This document shows positions 18,664 to 26,546 of a stretch of DNA of 64,000 nt, one piece after another. The notes beneath the pieces are model-generated. The model was not told the DNA's origin. It did not search any database and saw only the letters and a program-made list of their open reading frames with translations. The stretch's first letter is position 1. The number at the start of each line of letters is the position of its first letter. Source of the DNA: Microvirga zambiensis WSM3693 (lineage in GTDB: Bacteria > Pseudomonadota > Alphaproteobacteria > Rhizobiales > Beijerinckiaceae). Made by a program: the position numbers and the translations under genes. Location of the stretch: positions 62,001 through 126,000 of the forward strand of contig NZ_JAERQD010000012.1 of the NCBI RefSeq assembly GCF_016735695.1, given 5' to 3'.

Positions 18664-18776
18664 AGCATAGCAGCAGATAGGCTTTGGCAACGTTATTATT
18701 CAACGAATGGTAGCTGGCGGGCCAGCTGCGGAAATGGTAGGAGGAACGATCATTGCCCGTGCAGGGAGCTGACCCG

Positions 18777-19628
18777 ATGAGTTTCGACCGCCGTCTCACG
18801 CCCGTCCGGGCGGACCTCGCCGATGAGCGTCTGCGCGGGCTTGTCGAGGCGGAGCACTTCACGACGGGCACCCTCAAGCGCATCGTCGTCCCCTTCGCCT
18901 CCCTCCACCGCCACCCCTCTCGCGAAGCGCCGGTCGACAGCCAGGTGATCTTCGGTGAGGGCGTGACCGTCTATGACGAGCACGAAGGCTGGGCCTGGGT
19001 GCAGGTCCGGGATGACGGCTATGTGGGCTACCTGCCGACCGAGGCTTTCGGTGAGGCCGATTTCGAGCCGACGCACCGGGTTCGCGCCGTCCGCACCTTC
19101 GTCTATCCGGGCCCGAACCTGAAGCTGCCGTCCCGGGACTATCTGCCTCAGAATGCCAAAGTGACCGTCATGGCGACCGAGGGCGACTATGCCAAGCTCG
19201 CCACCGGCGGCTGGGTCTACGCCCCGCACTTGGCCAGGCTCGACGCCTACGAGACCGACTACGTCACTGTGGCCGAGCGCTTCCTGCACACGCCCTATCT
19301 CTGGGGCGGCAAGACCAGCCTCGGCCTCGACTGCTCGGGACTGGTGCAGACCGCGCTGAAGGCAGCCGGCATCACGGCGCCGCGCGACAGCGACATGCAG
19401 GAGCGCGCGCTGGGAACGCCCGTCGAGGTAAAGCCCGATCTGAGCGGCCTCAAGCGCGGGGACATCGTGTTCTGGAAGGGCCATGTCGGCCTGATGGTGG
19501 ACGAGGCGAACTTCCTCCACGCCACGGGCTACGGCATGGCCGTCATCGTCGAGCCCCTGGCGGTCGCCGAAGAGCGTATCCGCACGACGAGCTACGGGCC
19601 GATCACCGCGATCAAGCGGCTGGGCTGA
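18777..19628 (+). CDS. SH3-domain NlpC/P60 (C40) peptidase
   Basis: Cell-wall-type cysteine peptidase, 283 residues. Two SH3b-like segments (about residues 35-145) precede the NlpC/P60 domain. The catalytic Cys is C186 in LDCSGLVQ, with His236 (GHVG) and His248 (LHATG). This layout resembles gamma-D-glutamyl-L-diamino acid peptidases that recycle murein peptides. No signal peptide is evident, so a cytoplasmic recycling role is plausible. An upstream TTG at 18753 sits seven bases after AGGAGGA and would add eight residues; ATG 18777 has GGGAG. Either start is possible. Confidence 0.87.
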   Translation: MSFDRRLTPVRADLADERLRGLVEAEHFTTGTLKRIVVPFASLHRHPSREAPVDSQVIFGEGVTVYDEHEGWAWVQVRDDGYVGYLPTEAFGEADFEPTHRVRAVRTFVYPGPNLKLPSRDYLPQNAKVTVMATEGDYAKLATGGWVYAPHLARLDAYETDYVTVAERFLHTPYLWGGKTSLGLDCSGLVQTALKAAGITAPRDSDMQERALGTPVEVKPDLSGLKRGDIVFWKGHVGLMVDEANFLHATGYGMAVIVEPLAVAEERIRTTSYGPITAIKRLG

Positions 19629-19643
19629 AGCCTGTCCCACCAC

Positions 19644-19732
19644 GTCATGGCCGGGCTTGTCCCGGCCATCCCGATTGGAAAAGCGCTGCGTTTCGCTCAT
19701 CGGGATCACCAGCACAAGGCCGGTGATGACGT
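19644..19732. repeat. Dispersed GTCATGGCCGG repeat (family A)
   Basis: Arms GGCCGGGCTTGTCCCGGCC and ATCACCAGCACAAGGCCGGT with inverted CATCCCGAT/ATCGGGATC inside; ends GGTGATGACGTC. It lies between convergent genes. Confidence 0.75.
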
Positions 19733-19758
19733 CGAGAGAAATGCCTCGTCCGTTTAGC

Positions 19759-19793
19759 GATCCCGGATCTCGCTTTGCTCGTCCGGGATGACG
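19759..19793. repeat. Short CCCGGA/TCCGGG palindrome
   Basis: ATCCCGGATCTCGC followed by GTCCGGGATGACG; a similar unit is at 52680-52715. It may act as a hairpin end for the convergent genes on either side. Confidence 0.5.
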
Positions 19794-19801
19794 TGCTTCC
19801 C

Positions 19802-20743
19802 TCAATATCCCCTCACCCGATCCACCACGTTCTCGAACGCCTCCCCCGCCTCGTACCGGCGGATCTGCTGCGAGATGTAGCGGGCGGTCGCTTCCGGCTC
19901 GCTCGTCGCCGAGTTGTGCGGCGTGACCGTGACGCGCGGATGCGTCCAGAGCGGTGAATCCTTCGGCAGCGGCTCGGTCTCGAACACGTCGAGGGTCGCC
20001 GCCTGCAGGATGCCGTCGTCGAGGCAGGACAGGATGTCCGACTCCACCTGCAGCTTGCCGCGCCCCGCATTGATCAGGATCGGCCCGCCGAGCGCGCCGC
20101 CGCGGGCGAGCCTTTCGAACAGGGAGCGGTTGAGGATCCCTTTCGTGTCCGGCGTGAGCGGCATGAGAGCGATGAGGATGTCAGTGCGGTTGAGGAACGG
20201 CGTCAGACCTTCCTCGCCGGCAAAGACTTGGAATCCATCGACGGATTTCGGCGTGCGGCTCCAGCCGGCGACATCGAATCCCATCGTCTTCAGCTTGCGG
20301 GCGGAATCCTGTCCCAGCACGCCGAAACCCATGATGCCGATGCGCACATCGCCTGCGATGGGTGGCGCACGGTCGGGCCGCCAGCGCTTCGCCGTCTGGT
20401 CCTCGTCGAAGCGGCGCTGGTCGCGCAGGTGCATGAGGCAATGCAGCACCATGTATTCGCTCATGCGATGGGTGAGATCGTCCTGCGCCACGCGCACGAT
20501 CGGCACATCCGGCAGATCGGGATAGCCCATCAGGTGATCGACGCCGGCGCCGAGCGAGAAGAGCGCTTCGAGATTGGGCAGGCCGGAGAGGCTTCCCGGT
20601 TTCGGCCCCCAGGTCGCCACGTAACGGACGGCCGCCTTGTCGAAACTTTCGCCCAGCACGACGATGTCACGGTCAGGCAGATGGCGCCGGAAGCGCTCGA
20701 CCCAGGGCTGCGTCTCCCAGGTGACGGCAACGAGAAGGCTCAT
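19802..20743 (-). CDS. ghrA: D-2-hydroxyacid dehydrogenase, GhrA-like glyoxylate/hydroxypyruvate reductase
   Basis: NAD(P)H-dependent reductase of the D-isomer-specific 2-hydroxyacid dehydrogenase family, 313 residues. The Rossmann motif GIMGFGVLGQD is near residue 135. The substrate Arg lies in NAGRGKLQVE near 225, the Glu in VFETEPL and the catalytic His in TPHNSATSEPEA near 275. The N-terminal GAGVDHLMGYPDLP block is typical of the GhrA subgroup. Its ATG overlaps the deoA stop (ATGA), so it is the last gene of the nucleoside operon, an unusual partner. Substrate by homology only. Confidence 0.87.
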   Translation of the reverse strand: MSLLVAVTWETQPWVERFRRHLPDRDIVVLGESFDKAAVRYVATWGPKPGSLSGLPNLEALFSLGAGVDHLMGYPDLPDVPIVRVAQDDLTHRMSEYMVLHCLMHLRDQRRFDEDQTAKRWRPDRAPPIAGDVRIGIMGFGVLGQDSARKLKTMGFDVAGWSRTPKSVDGFQVFAGEEGLTPFLNRTDILIALMPLTPDTKGILNRSLFERLARGGALGGPILINAGRGKLQVESDILSCLDDGILQAATLDVFETEPLPKDSPLWTHPRVTVTPHNSATSEPEATARYISQQIRRYEAGEAFENVVDRVRGY

Positions 20744-22062
20744 GCTGTTGCCTCGATCCGTTCGAGGACGCTGGGCGCGGATGCGGCCGGCGCATCGCCG
20801 ATGCGATAGGATTCGCGCAATGTATGCGCCGCCGCCTCGGCCGCCTGCTCGCTGCGCGCATGCACGATGGCGAGCGGGCGCGAAGCATCGATCGTGTCGC
20901 CGACGGAGGCGAGCTTTGTCAGACCGACCGCGTGATCGATGGGATCCTCCGCGCGCGTGCGGCCGCCGCCGAGCGCGACCACCGCGACGCCGACCTGACG
21001 CGTGGCGATGCTCTGCACGATGCCGGAGCGCTCGGCATAGACCGGGCGGACAATGGGAGCACTCGGCAGATACTTTTCATAGTTCGCGACGAAATCGGCG
21101 GGACCGCCGAGCGCCGTCACCATGTGCTGGAAAACCTCCGCAGCCTTGCCGGAGGATATCGCGTGCTCGATCTTCGCCCGCGCTTCTTCGATGGTGGCGG
21201 CGAGCTTACCGAGCAGGAGCATCTCGGCGGAGAGCTCCACCGTCACTTCGTGGAAGCGCCTCTCGCGATGGCGGCCCGTGAGGTAGTCCACCGCATAGGC
21301 CATCTCGACCGCATTGCCTGCGGCGGAAGCGAGCGGTTCGTCCATGTTGGTGAGAACCGCAGCCGTCGGAAGGCCGGCACCATTGGCGACGAGCACCAGG
21401 CTCTCGGCGAGTTTGCGCGCGTCGTCCGCGTTGTCCATGAAGGCGCCGGAGCCGAACTTCACGTCCATCACGAGACCGTCGAGGCCGGCGGCGAGCTTCT
21501 TCGACAGGATCGACGCGGTGATGAGATCGATCGATTCCACCGTCGCCGTCACGTCGCGGATCGCATAGAGGCGCTTGTCGGCGGGCGCGAGATCGGAAGT
21601 CTGACCGATGATGGCGCAGCCCACCTCCCGCGTCACGCGGCGGAAGGTTTCGATGTCCGGCTGCGTGACGTAACCTGGAATGGAATCGAACTTGTCGAGG
21701 GTGCCGCCGGTATGACCGAGGCCGCGACCGGAGATCATCGGCACATAGCCGCCGCAAGCCGCCACCGCGGGCCCGAGCGGAAGGCTCACCGTATCGCCGA
21801 CGCCGCCGGTCGAATGCTTGTCGAGCACAGGGCCCGGCAGGTCCCACTTCAGCACAGTGCCTGAATTCACCATGGCGCGCGTCAGCGCCACGCGCTCCGG
21901 AATCGAGAGCCCCTGAAAGAAGATCGCCATGGCGAAAGAGGCCGCCTGGCCTTCCGTGACATGGCCTGCGGTCAATCCTTCGATGAAGTGCTCGATATGC
22001 TCCGGATCGAGCGTGCCGCCGTCACGCTTGTGACGGATGATTTCCTGCGGAAGACGGACCAT
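20740..22062 (-). CDS. deoA: Thymidine phosphorylase
   Basis: Phosphorolyses thymidine and deoxyuridine to base and deoxyribose 1-phosphate. The 440-residue protein has the phosphate-binding DKHSTGGVGDTVSLPLGP near residue 80 and the family signature SGRGLGHTGGTLDK near 110. KKLAAGLDGLVMDVKFGSGAFM is near 190 (quoted partly as its key Lys and Asp residues), and a C-terminal pyrimidine-binding domain follows. It begins one base after the deoC stop, so the two are tightly coupled. Confidence 0.95.
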   Translation of the reverse strand: MVRLPQEIIRHKRDGGTLDPEHIEHFIEGLTAGHVTEGQAASFAMAIFFQGLSIPERVALTRAMVNSGTVLKWDLPGPVLDKHSTGGVGDTVSLPLGPAVAACGGYVPMISGRGLGHTGGTLDKFDSIPGYVTQPDIETFRRVTREVGCAIIGQTSDLAPADKRLYAIRDVTATVESIDLITASILSKKLAAGLDGLVMDVKFGSGAFMDNADDARKLAESLVLVANGAGLPTAAVLTNMDEPLASAAGNAVEMAYAVDYLTGRHRERRFHEVTVELSAEMLLLGKLAATIEEARAKIEHAISSGKAAEVFQHMVTALGGPADFVANYEKYLPSAPIVRPVYAERSGIVQSIATRQVGVAVVALGGGRTRAEDPIDHAVGLTKLASVGDTIDASRPLAIVHARSEQAAEAAAHTLRESYRIGDAPAASAPSVLERIEATA

Positions 22063-22063
22063 G

Positions 22064-22825
22064 TCAGTAAGTCCCGGTAGCGGCTGCGCCGGTCTTGCCT
22101 TCGATGGCAGCGATCAGCGTGTCGTAGACGCTGCTCGCGCCGATGCGGAAGGTCTTCGGCGTGGCCCAGCCCTGCCCCATGATGCGGTCGGCGAGATCGA
22201 GATAGGTCTTCGCGTCCTCGACCGTGCGAATGCCGCCCGAGGGCTTCAATCCGATAGGCCTGCCCGACGCTTTGATGGCGTTGAGCATGATCTCGGCCGC
22301 TTCCGGCGTCGCGGAAAGCGACGTCTTGCCGGTGGAGGTCTTGATGAAATCCGCACCCGCTTCGATGGCGATGCGGCTCGCCGCCTCGATGAGCTTCGGA
22401 TCCTGCAACTCGCCGGTTTCGAGAATGACCTTGAGCAGACGATCCCCGTCGACGAGATCGCGCACGGCTTCCACCATCTCGGTGGCGACCGCGATATCGC
22501 CACGGCGCAGAGCCTTGTAGGGCAGGACGAGATCGATCTCGTTGGCGCCGTCGGAGAGCGCCTCCTGCGTATCGTCGACGACGCGGCTCACATCCTCGCC
22601 GCCGGCGGGGAAGTTCACGACCGTCGCGATGCGCACGGGCGAGCCCTTGAGGTTCGCCTGCGCCCGCTTCACGAATTGCGGCCACACGCACACGGCAGCG
22701 ACCGGCCCGCGCGGATCGAGCGCTTTCTTGCAAAGCGCGTCGATGGCCTGATCGGTGCAGGTATCCGTCAGATCCGTGAGATCGAGACTGCGTAGCGCGC
22801 GCGTCGCGTTTTGCACATCAGACAT
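22064..22825 (-). CDS. deoC: Deoxyribose-phosphate aldolase
   Basis: Cleaves 2-deoxyribose 5-phosphate to glyceraldehyde 3-phosphate and acetaldehyde. The 253-residue protein carries the Schiff-base lysine in GADFIKTSTGK near residue 165 and the second active-site lysine in GLKPSGGIR near 197. The start at MSDVQN (22825) overlaps the punA stop by eight bases. Together with deoB and deoA it completes deoxyribose breakdown. Confidence 0.95.
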   Translation of the reverse strand: MSDVQNATRALRSLDLTDLTDTCTDQAIDALCKKALDPRGPVAAVCVWPQFVKRAQANLKGSPVRIATVVNFPAGGEDVSRVVDDTQEALSDGANEIDLVLPYKALRRGDIAVATEMVEAVRDLVDGDRLLKVILETGELQDPKLIEAASRIAIEAGADFIKTSTGKTSLSATPEAAEIMLNAIKASGRPIGLKPSGGIRTVEDAKTYLDLADRIMGQGWATPKTFRIGASSVYDTLIAAIEGKTGAAATGTY

Positions 22826-23639
22826 GGGAGAGCTCCGCAACGAAGGACCGGATGAGCTTCTTGAATTTTTCCGAGGCTTCCGCCGCCGTGTCCTTGGTCT
22901 CCTGGTGCGAGGGCGAGGCGCCCTCGATGCCGGCGGCAAGGTTGGTGACGACGGAAATCGCGGCGACCTTGAGGCCGTAATAGCGCGCGAGGATCACCTC
23001 CGGCACGGTCGACATGCCGACGAGATCGCCGCCCAAAACCTGCACCATCCTGATCTCCGCCGGCGTCTCGAAGCTCGGGCCCGAGAGCCAGGCATAGACG
23101 CCTTCCGGCAACGCGATGCCGCTTTTCTTTGCAGCCTGTTGCAGCACCTGCCGAAGACCCGGATCGTAGGCATCCGTCATCGAAACGAACCGGCCTTCGG
23201 TATGATCGCGCAGCAGCGGGTTGGCGCCCGAGAGGTTGAGATGGTCGCTGATCGCGACAAGACTGCCGGGGCGAATCTTCGCACTCACCGAACCGGCCGC
23301 ATTGGTGGCGACGAAGACCGGGACACCGAGGGCCTGCACGAAGGCCACCGGCAGGCGCATCGCGCCGGCATCGCCGGTCTCATAGTAATGCGCGCGCCCC
23401 TGGAACAGCAGAACACGCTTGCCCTCCAGCGTGCCGGCGACAAGCTTGCCCGCATGGCCGGAGACGCCGCTCTTCGGAAAATGCGGGATATCGGCGTAAG
23501 CGAGGCTCACCGCATCGCTCACCTCGTCGACGAGGGTGCCGAGCCCCGTGCCGAGCACGAACGCCGCATCGAAATGGCCGTCGAAGCCGCGGCTTCGCAC
23601 GAACTCGGCCGCTTCCTGAATCATCTGTTGCATCGTCAT
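22818..23639 (-). CDS. punA: Purine-nucleoside phosphorylase (trimeric type)
   Basis: Phosphorolyses inosine and guanosine-type nucleosides. The 273-residue protein has VLGTGLGTL near residue 30, SGHAGKLVAG and QGRAHYYE near 60-85, and AWLSGPSFETPAEIR near 190. MSTVPEVI follows near 212 and the purine-binding Asn is in VTNLAAG near 237. These are the marks of the trimeric PNP class. It lies between cdd and deoC with short gaps. Confidence 0.93.
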   Translation of the reverse strand: MTMQQMIQEAAEFVRSRGFDGHFDAAFVLGTGLGTLVDEVSDAVSLAYADIPHFPKSGVSGHAGKLVAGTLEGKRVLLFQGRAHYYETGDAGAMRLPVAFVQALGVPVFVATNAAGSVSAKIRPGSLVAISDHLNLSGANPLLRDHTEGRFVSMTDAYDPGLRQVLQQAAKKSGIALPEGVYAWLSGPSFETPAEIRMVQVLGGDLVGMSTVPEVILARYYGLKVAAISVVTNLAAGIEGASPSHQETKDTAAEASEKFKKLIRSFVAELSHV

Positions 23640-23694
23640 CGTTTCAGGCCTGAAAAGCAGGCCTTCCTTCCATCACAAAAGAGGGCGGACCGGC

Positions 23695-24099
23695 CTACCG
23701 GCCCGTCAGGTTGTCGGGCCCGAAGGAGAAGGGCAACAGCTCGTCGAGGGTGAAGCTCTTCCGGATGCCTTCGGGGCCGGCGATATGGATCGGCGTATCG
23801 GGCGAAGCGAATTCGCGGATGCGCTGGCGGCAGCCGCCGCAGGGGGTGACGAGGTGCTCGCCCTCGCCCATCACCACGATCTGCGCGATACGGCCTGCGC
23901 CGCCCGCAATCATGGCCGAGATGGCGCCGGCCTCCGCGCAGGCGCCAACCGGATAGGCCGCGTTCTCCACGTTGCAGCCGGTGAAGACCTGGCCGTCGGA
24001 GGTTGCGATCGCAGCGCCCACCTTGAAGCGGGAATAGGGCGCATAGGCCTTGGCCTGGATCGCCCTGGCCGCCTCGAACAGGGTGTCGAGCGAGGGCAT
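23695..24099 (-). CDS. cdd: Cytidine deaminase
   Basis: Zinc-dependent deamination of cytidine and deoxycytidine to uridines. The 134-residue tetrameric-type protein shows CNVENAAYPVGACAEAGAI, with the zinc-ligand Cys and proton-shuttle Glu (CAE), and TPCGGCRQ with the other two Cys ligands. The ATG at 24099 follows the upstream permease stop by two bases. It feeds the uridine/deoxyuridine pool for phosphorolysis and, indirectly, uracil for the URC genes. Confidence 0.95.
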   Translation of the reverse strand: MPSLDTLFEAARAIQAKAYAPYSRFKVGAAIATSDGQVFTGCNVENAAYPVGACAEAGAISAMIAGGAGRIAQIVVMGEGEHLVTPCGGCRQRIREFASPDTPIHIAGPEGIRKSFTLDELLPFSFGPDNLTGR

Positions 24100-24101
24100 G
24101 C

Positions 24102-25007
24102 TCAGCGCTCCTTCACATAGGGCACGCCGGCGGCACGCGGCGGGATCGCCTTGCCGATGACGCCCGCGAGCAGGATCACGGTCATAAGATAGGGCAGCGC
24201 CTGGATCGCCTGTACCGGCACCTCGCCGATTCCCGGCAGCGAGAGGCCCTGCAGCTGGTTGGCGCTGGCATCGAGCAGGCCGAAGAGGAAGCAGGCGCCA
24301 AGCGCCGGCCAGGCCCGCCATTTGGCGAAGATCAGGGCCGCGAGCGCGATGAAGCCTCGTCCCGCCGTCATGTTGGGCAGGAAGCCCGCGGCCTGTCCGA
24401 CGGACAGATAGACGCCGGCCAGCCCGCACAGCACCCCGGCGATGATGACGGCGGTGTAGCGCAGGCCCGTGACCGAGATGCCGGCCGTGTCGACCGCAGC
24501 TGGGTTCTCGCCGACCGCGCGCAGCCGCAGCCCGAAGCGGGTGCGGCCGAGGACGAACCAGGTCACCGGCACGGCCAGTAGCACCACGTAGACCAGGGCC
24601 GAATGGCCGAAGAGCACCGCGCCGAAGCGCTGATCGCCCTCCAGCGGCGGTGTGCGCCCGCCCTGCCCGTACCAGGCATTGCCGACGATCGCGGTCAGCC
24701 CTGCGGCCAGCATGTTGATGGCGACGCCTGAGACGATCTGGTTGCCGCGCTGGCTGATCGAGGCGAAGCCGTGAACGAGCCCGATGGCGATGGATGCAAG
24801 GATGCCGGCGAGAAGGCCAGCCCAGGCGGAGCCGAAGGCATAGGCGCCGGCGGCGCCGGCGAAGGCCGCCACCAGCATCTTGCCTTCCAGCCCGATATCC
24901 ACCACGCCGGAGCGCTCGGACCAGAGCCCGGCAAGACAGGCCGCGAGCAGCGGGATCGAGAGCCGCAGGGCCGAGTCGAAGATCGTGACGAGAATGCCGA
25001 GATCCAT
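24102..25007 (-). CDS. Nucleoside ABC transporter permease (NupQ/YufQ-like)
   Basis: Inner-membrane permease of the BMP-type nucleoside importer, 301 residues with about eight hydrophobic segments. LWSERSGVVDIGLEGKMLV near residue 30 and SQRGNQIVSGVAINMLA near 90 are typical of the branched-chain/nucleoside permease family. GENPAAVDTAGISV follows near 170. It lies five bases after the partner permease and just before cdd. Confidence 0.9.
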   Translation of the reverse strand: MDLGILVTIFDSALRLSIPLLAACLAGLWSERSGVVDIGLEGKMLVAAFAGAAGAYAFGSAWAGLLAGILASIAIGLVHGFASISQRGNQIVSGVAINMLAAGLTAIVGNAWYGQGGRTPPLEGDQRFGAVLFGHSALVYVVLLAVPVTWFVLGRTRFGLRLRAVGENPAAVDTAGISVTGLRYTAVIIAGVLCGLAGVYLSVGQAAGFLPNMTAGRGFIALAALIFAKWRAWPALGACFLFGLLDASANQLQGLSLPGIGEVPVQAIQALPYLMTVILLAGVIGKAIPPRAAGVPYVKER

Positions 25008-25011
25008 GGTC

Positions 25012-26115
25012 TCACGCCCTCGCCAGCTTCTGACGCGCGAAGAGATGCGCCACCGCGCGGCGGAACAGCCCGTCGAGGGCGCCCGCGAACAGGATGATGA
25101 TGCCGCCGATGACCACCACCATGTCGCGGGTGATGGCCGGCTGCTCGAAGGCGAGTTCGGCACCGCCCTGATAGAGGATGCCGAACAGCAGCGAGGCCAG
25201 GATGATGCCGACCGGATGCGCGCGGCCCATCAGCGCCACCGCGATGCCGACGAAGCCGTAGCCGGAGGTGAATTCGAGCAGCAGTCGGTGCTGGTAGCCC
25301 ATGAGTTCGTTGACCGCGAGGCCGCCCGCGAGCGCGCCGGAGAGCAGCATGGCGATGATGGTGATGCGGGCAGGCGAGATGCCCGCATAGACCGCGGCAC
25401 TCGGGTTCGAGCCGACGACGCGGATCGCGTAGCCGAGGCGCGAGCGGTAGATGAGAAGCCAGACGAAATAGGATGCAGCGAGGGCCAGCACCAGCGTGAG
25501 GTTGAGCTGGGAGGCAGGGATCTCGATGCCGATGGCGCCGAGGACCTCGTGAACGAAGGGGATCCGCGCCTGGTCCGGGAAGGCGCGCGTTTCCGGGTTC
25601 ATGGATTGCGGCTCGCGCAGCACGTTCACGAGCAGATAGACGATCAGCACGCTGGCGAGCCAGTTGAACATGATCGTCGTGATCACGATGTGGCTGCCGC
25701 GCTTGGCCTGCAGATAGCCGGGCACGGCGGCCCAGGCGGCGCCGAAGGCGGCAGCGCCCAGGATGCCGAGCGGAATGAGCAGGAAGCCCGGCAGGAAGGT
25801 GAGGTTGTTGACGACGAGCGCGACGCCGAGCCCCGCCAGCGTCGCCTGGCCCTCGCCGCCGATATTGAACAATCCGGCATGATAGGCCACCGCGACGGCA
25901 AGGCCGACGAAGATGAAATCCGTCATGTAGAACAGGGTGAAGCCGAGCCCCTCCCCGGTGCCGAGGCTGCCCTGCAAAAGGTACCGCGTCGCGGAGAGCG
26001 GATTCTCGCCGATGCCGAGCACCACGAGGCCGGCGACGAGAAACGCCGCCACCACGGAGAGCGCGGGGACGAGAACGGTGTCGGCCCATCGGGGCAGATC
26101 GAGAGGAGCGCTCAC
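25012..26115 (-). CDS. Nucleoside ABC transporter permease (NupP/YufP-like)
   Basis: Second permease of the importer, 367 residues with eight to ten membrane segments. AYHAGLFNIGGEGQATLAG near residue 80 is diagnostic, and VGSNPSAAVYAGISPARIT near 232 is the conserved cytoplasmic loop. Translation starts at GTG 26115, overlapping the stop of the VOC gene (GTGA). Confidence 0.9.
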   Translation of the reverse strand: MSAPLDLPRWADTVLVPALSVVAAFLVAGLVVLGIGENPLSATRYLLQGSLGTGEGLGFTLFYMTDFIFVGLAVAVAYHAGLFNIGGEGQATLAGLGVALVVNNLTFLPGFLLIPLGILGAAAFGAAWAAVPGYLQAKRGSHIVITTIMFNWLASVLIVYLLVNVLREPQSMNPETRAFPDQARIPFVHEVLGAIGIEIPASQLNLTLVLALAASYFVWLLIYRSRLGYAIRVVGSNPSAAVYAGISPARITIIAMLLSGALAGGLAVNELMGYQHRLLLEFTSGYGFVGIAVALMGRAHPVGIILASLLFGILYQGGAELAFEQPAITRDMVVVIGGIIILFAGALDGLFRRAVAHLFARQKLARA

Positions 26116-26546
26116 GTTTCAGTATCCGGCAGGAACATGTGGCCCTGTTCGTCGAGGGGGAAGGACGGGTTCCAGGCGACTTCCCAGAGATGCCCGTCGG
26201 GATCGGCGAAATAGCCCGAATAGCCGCCCCAGAAAACATCCTGCAGCGGCTTCACGGGATGCGCGCCCGCTTTCACGGCAAGCGCATAGACCTCGTCGGC
26301 CTCTTGCTTGGAGCGCGCGTTGTAGGCGAGCGTGATGGCGGCAAAGCCCGTGGGTCTGTCCTCGACTCCGGCATCCTTGGCGAGGTCGGCGCGGCCGAAG
26401 AGGCCGAGCGCGAGGCCATTCGCCTGGAAGAACGCGACGCTGGGCTGGCTCGCTGACGACGCCCTCCAGCCCCAGGCTTCATAGAAGGCTCTGGCCTTTG
26501 CGAGATCGGCCACGCCGAGCGTGACGAGGGTCAATCGCGGCTGCAT
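26112..26546 (-). CDS. VOC/glyoxalase-fold protein inside the nucleoside transporter operon
   Basis: A 144-residue vicinal-oxygen-chelate protein with two beta-alpha-beta-beta-beta units. It starts RLTLVTLGVADLAKARAFYE and ends with GGYSGYFADPDGHLWEVAWNP, the common VOC C-terminal motif carrying the metal-ligand Glu. Many members are dioxygenases, isomerases or binding proteins; the substrate here is unknown. Its start overlaps the ATPase stop (TGATG) and its stop overlaps the next permease start, so it is co-translated with the transporter and probably handles something related to the imported nucleosides. Confidence 0.8.
   Translation of the reverse strand: MQPRLTLVTLGVADLAKARAFYEAWGWRASSASQPSVAFFQANGLALGLFGRADLAKDAGVEDRPTGFAAITLAYNARSKQEADEVYALAVKAGAHPVKPLQDVFWGGYSGYFADPDGHLWEVAWNPSFPLDEQGHMFLPDTET

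Noticed and set aside
24695-26239. 514-codon minus-strand frame across the two permease genes
   Set aside because: Same-strand off-frame reading, Arg/Pro-rich; the permease frames show clear family motifs and couple to their neighbours.
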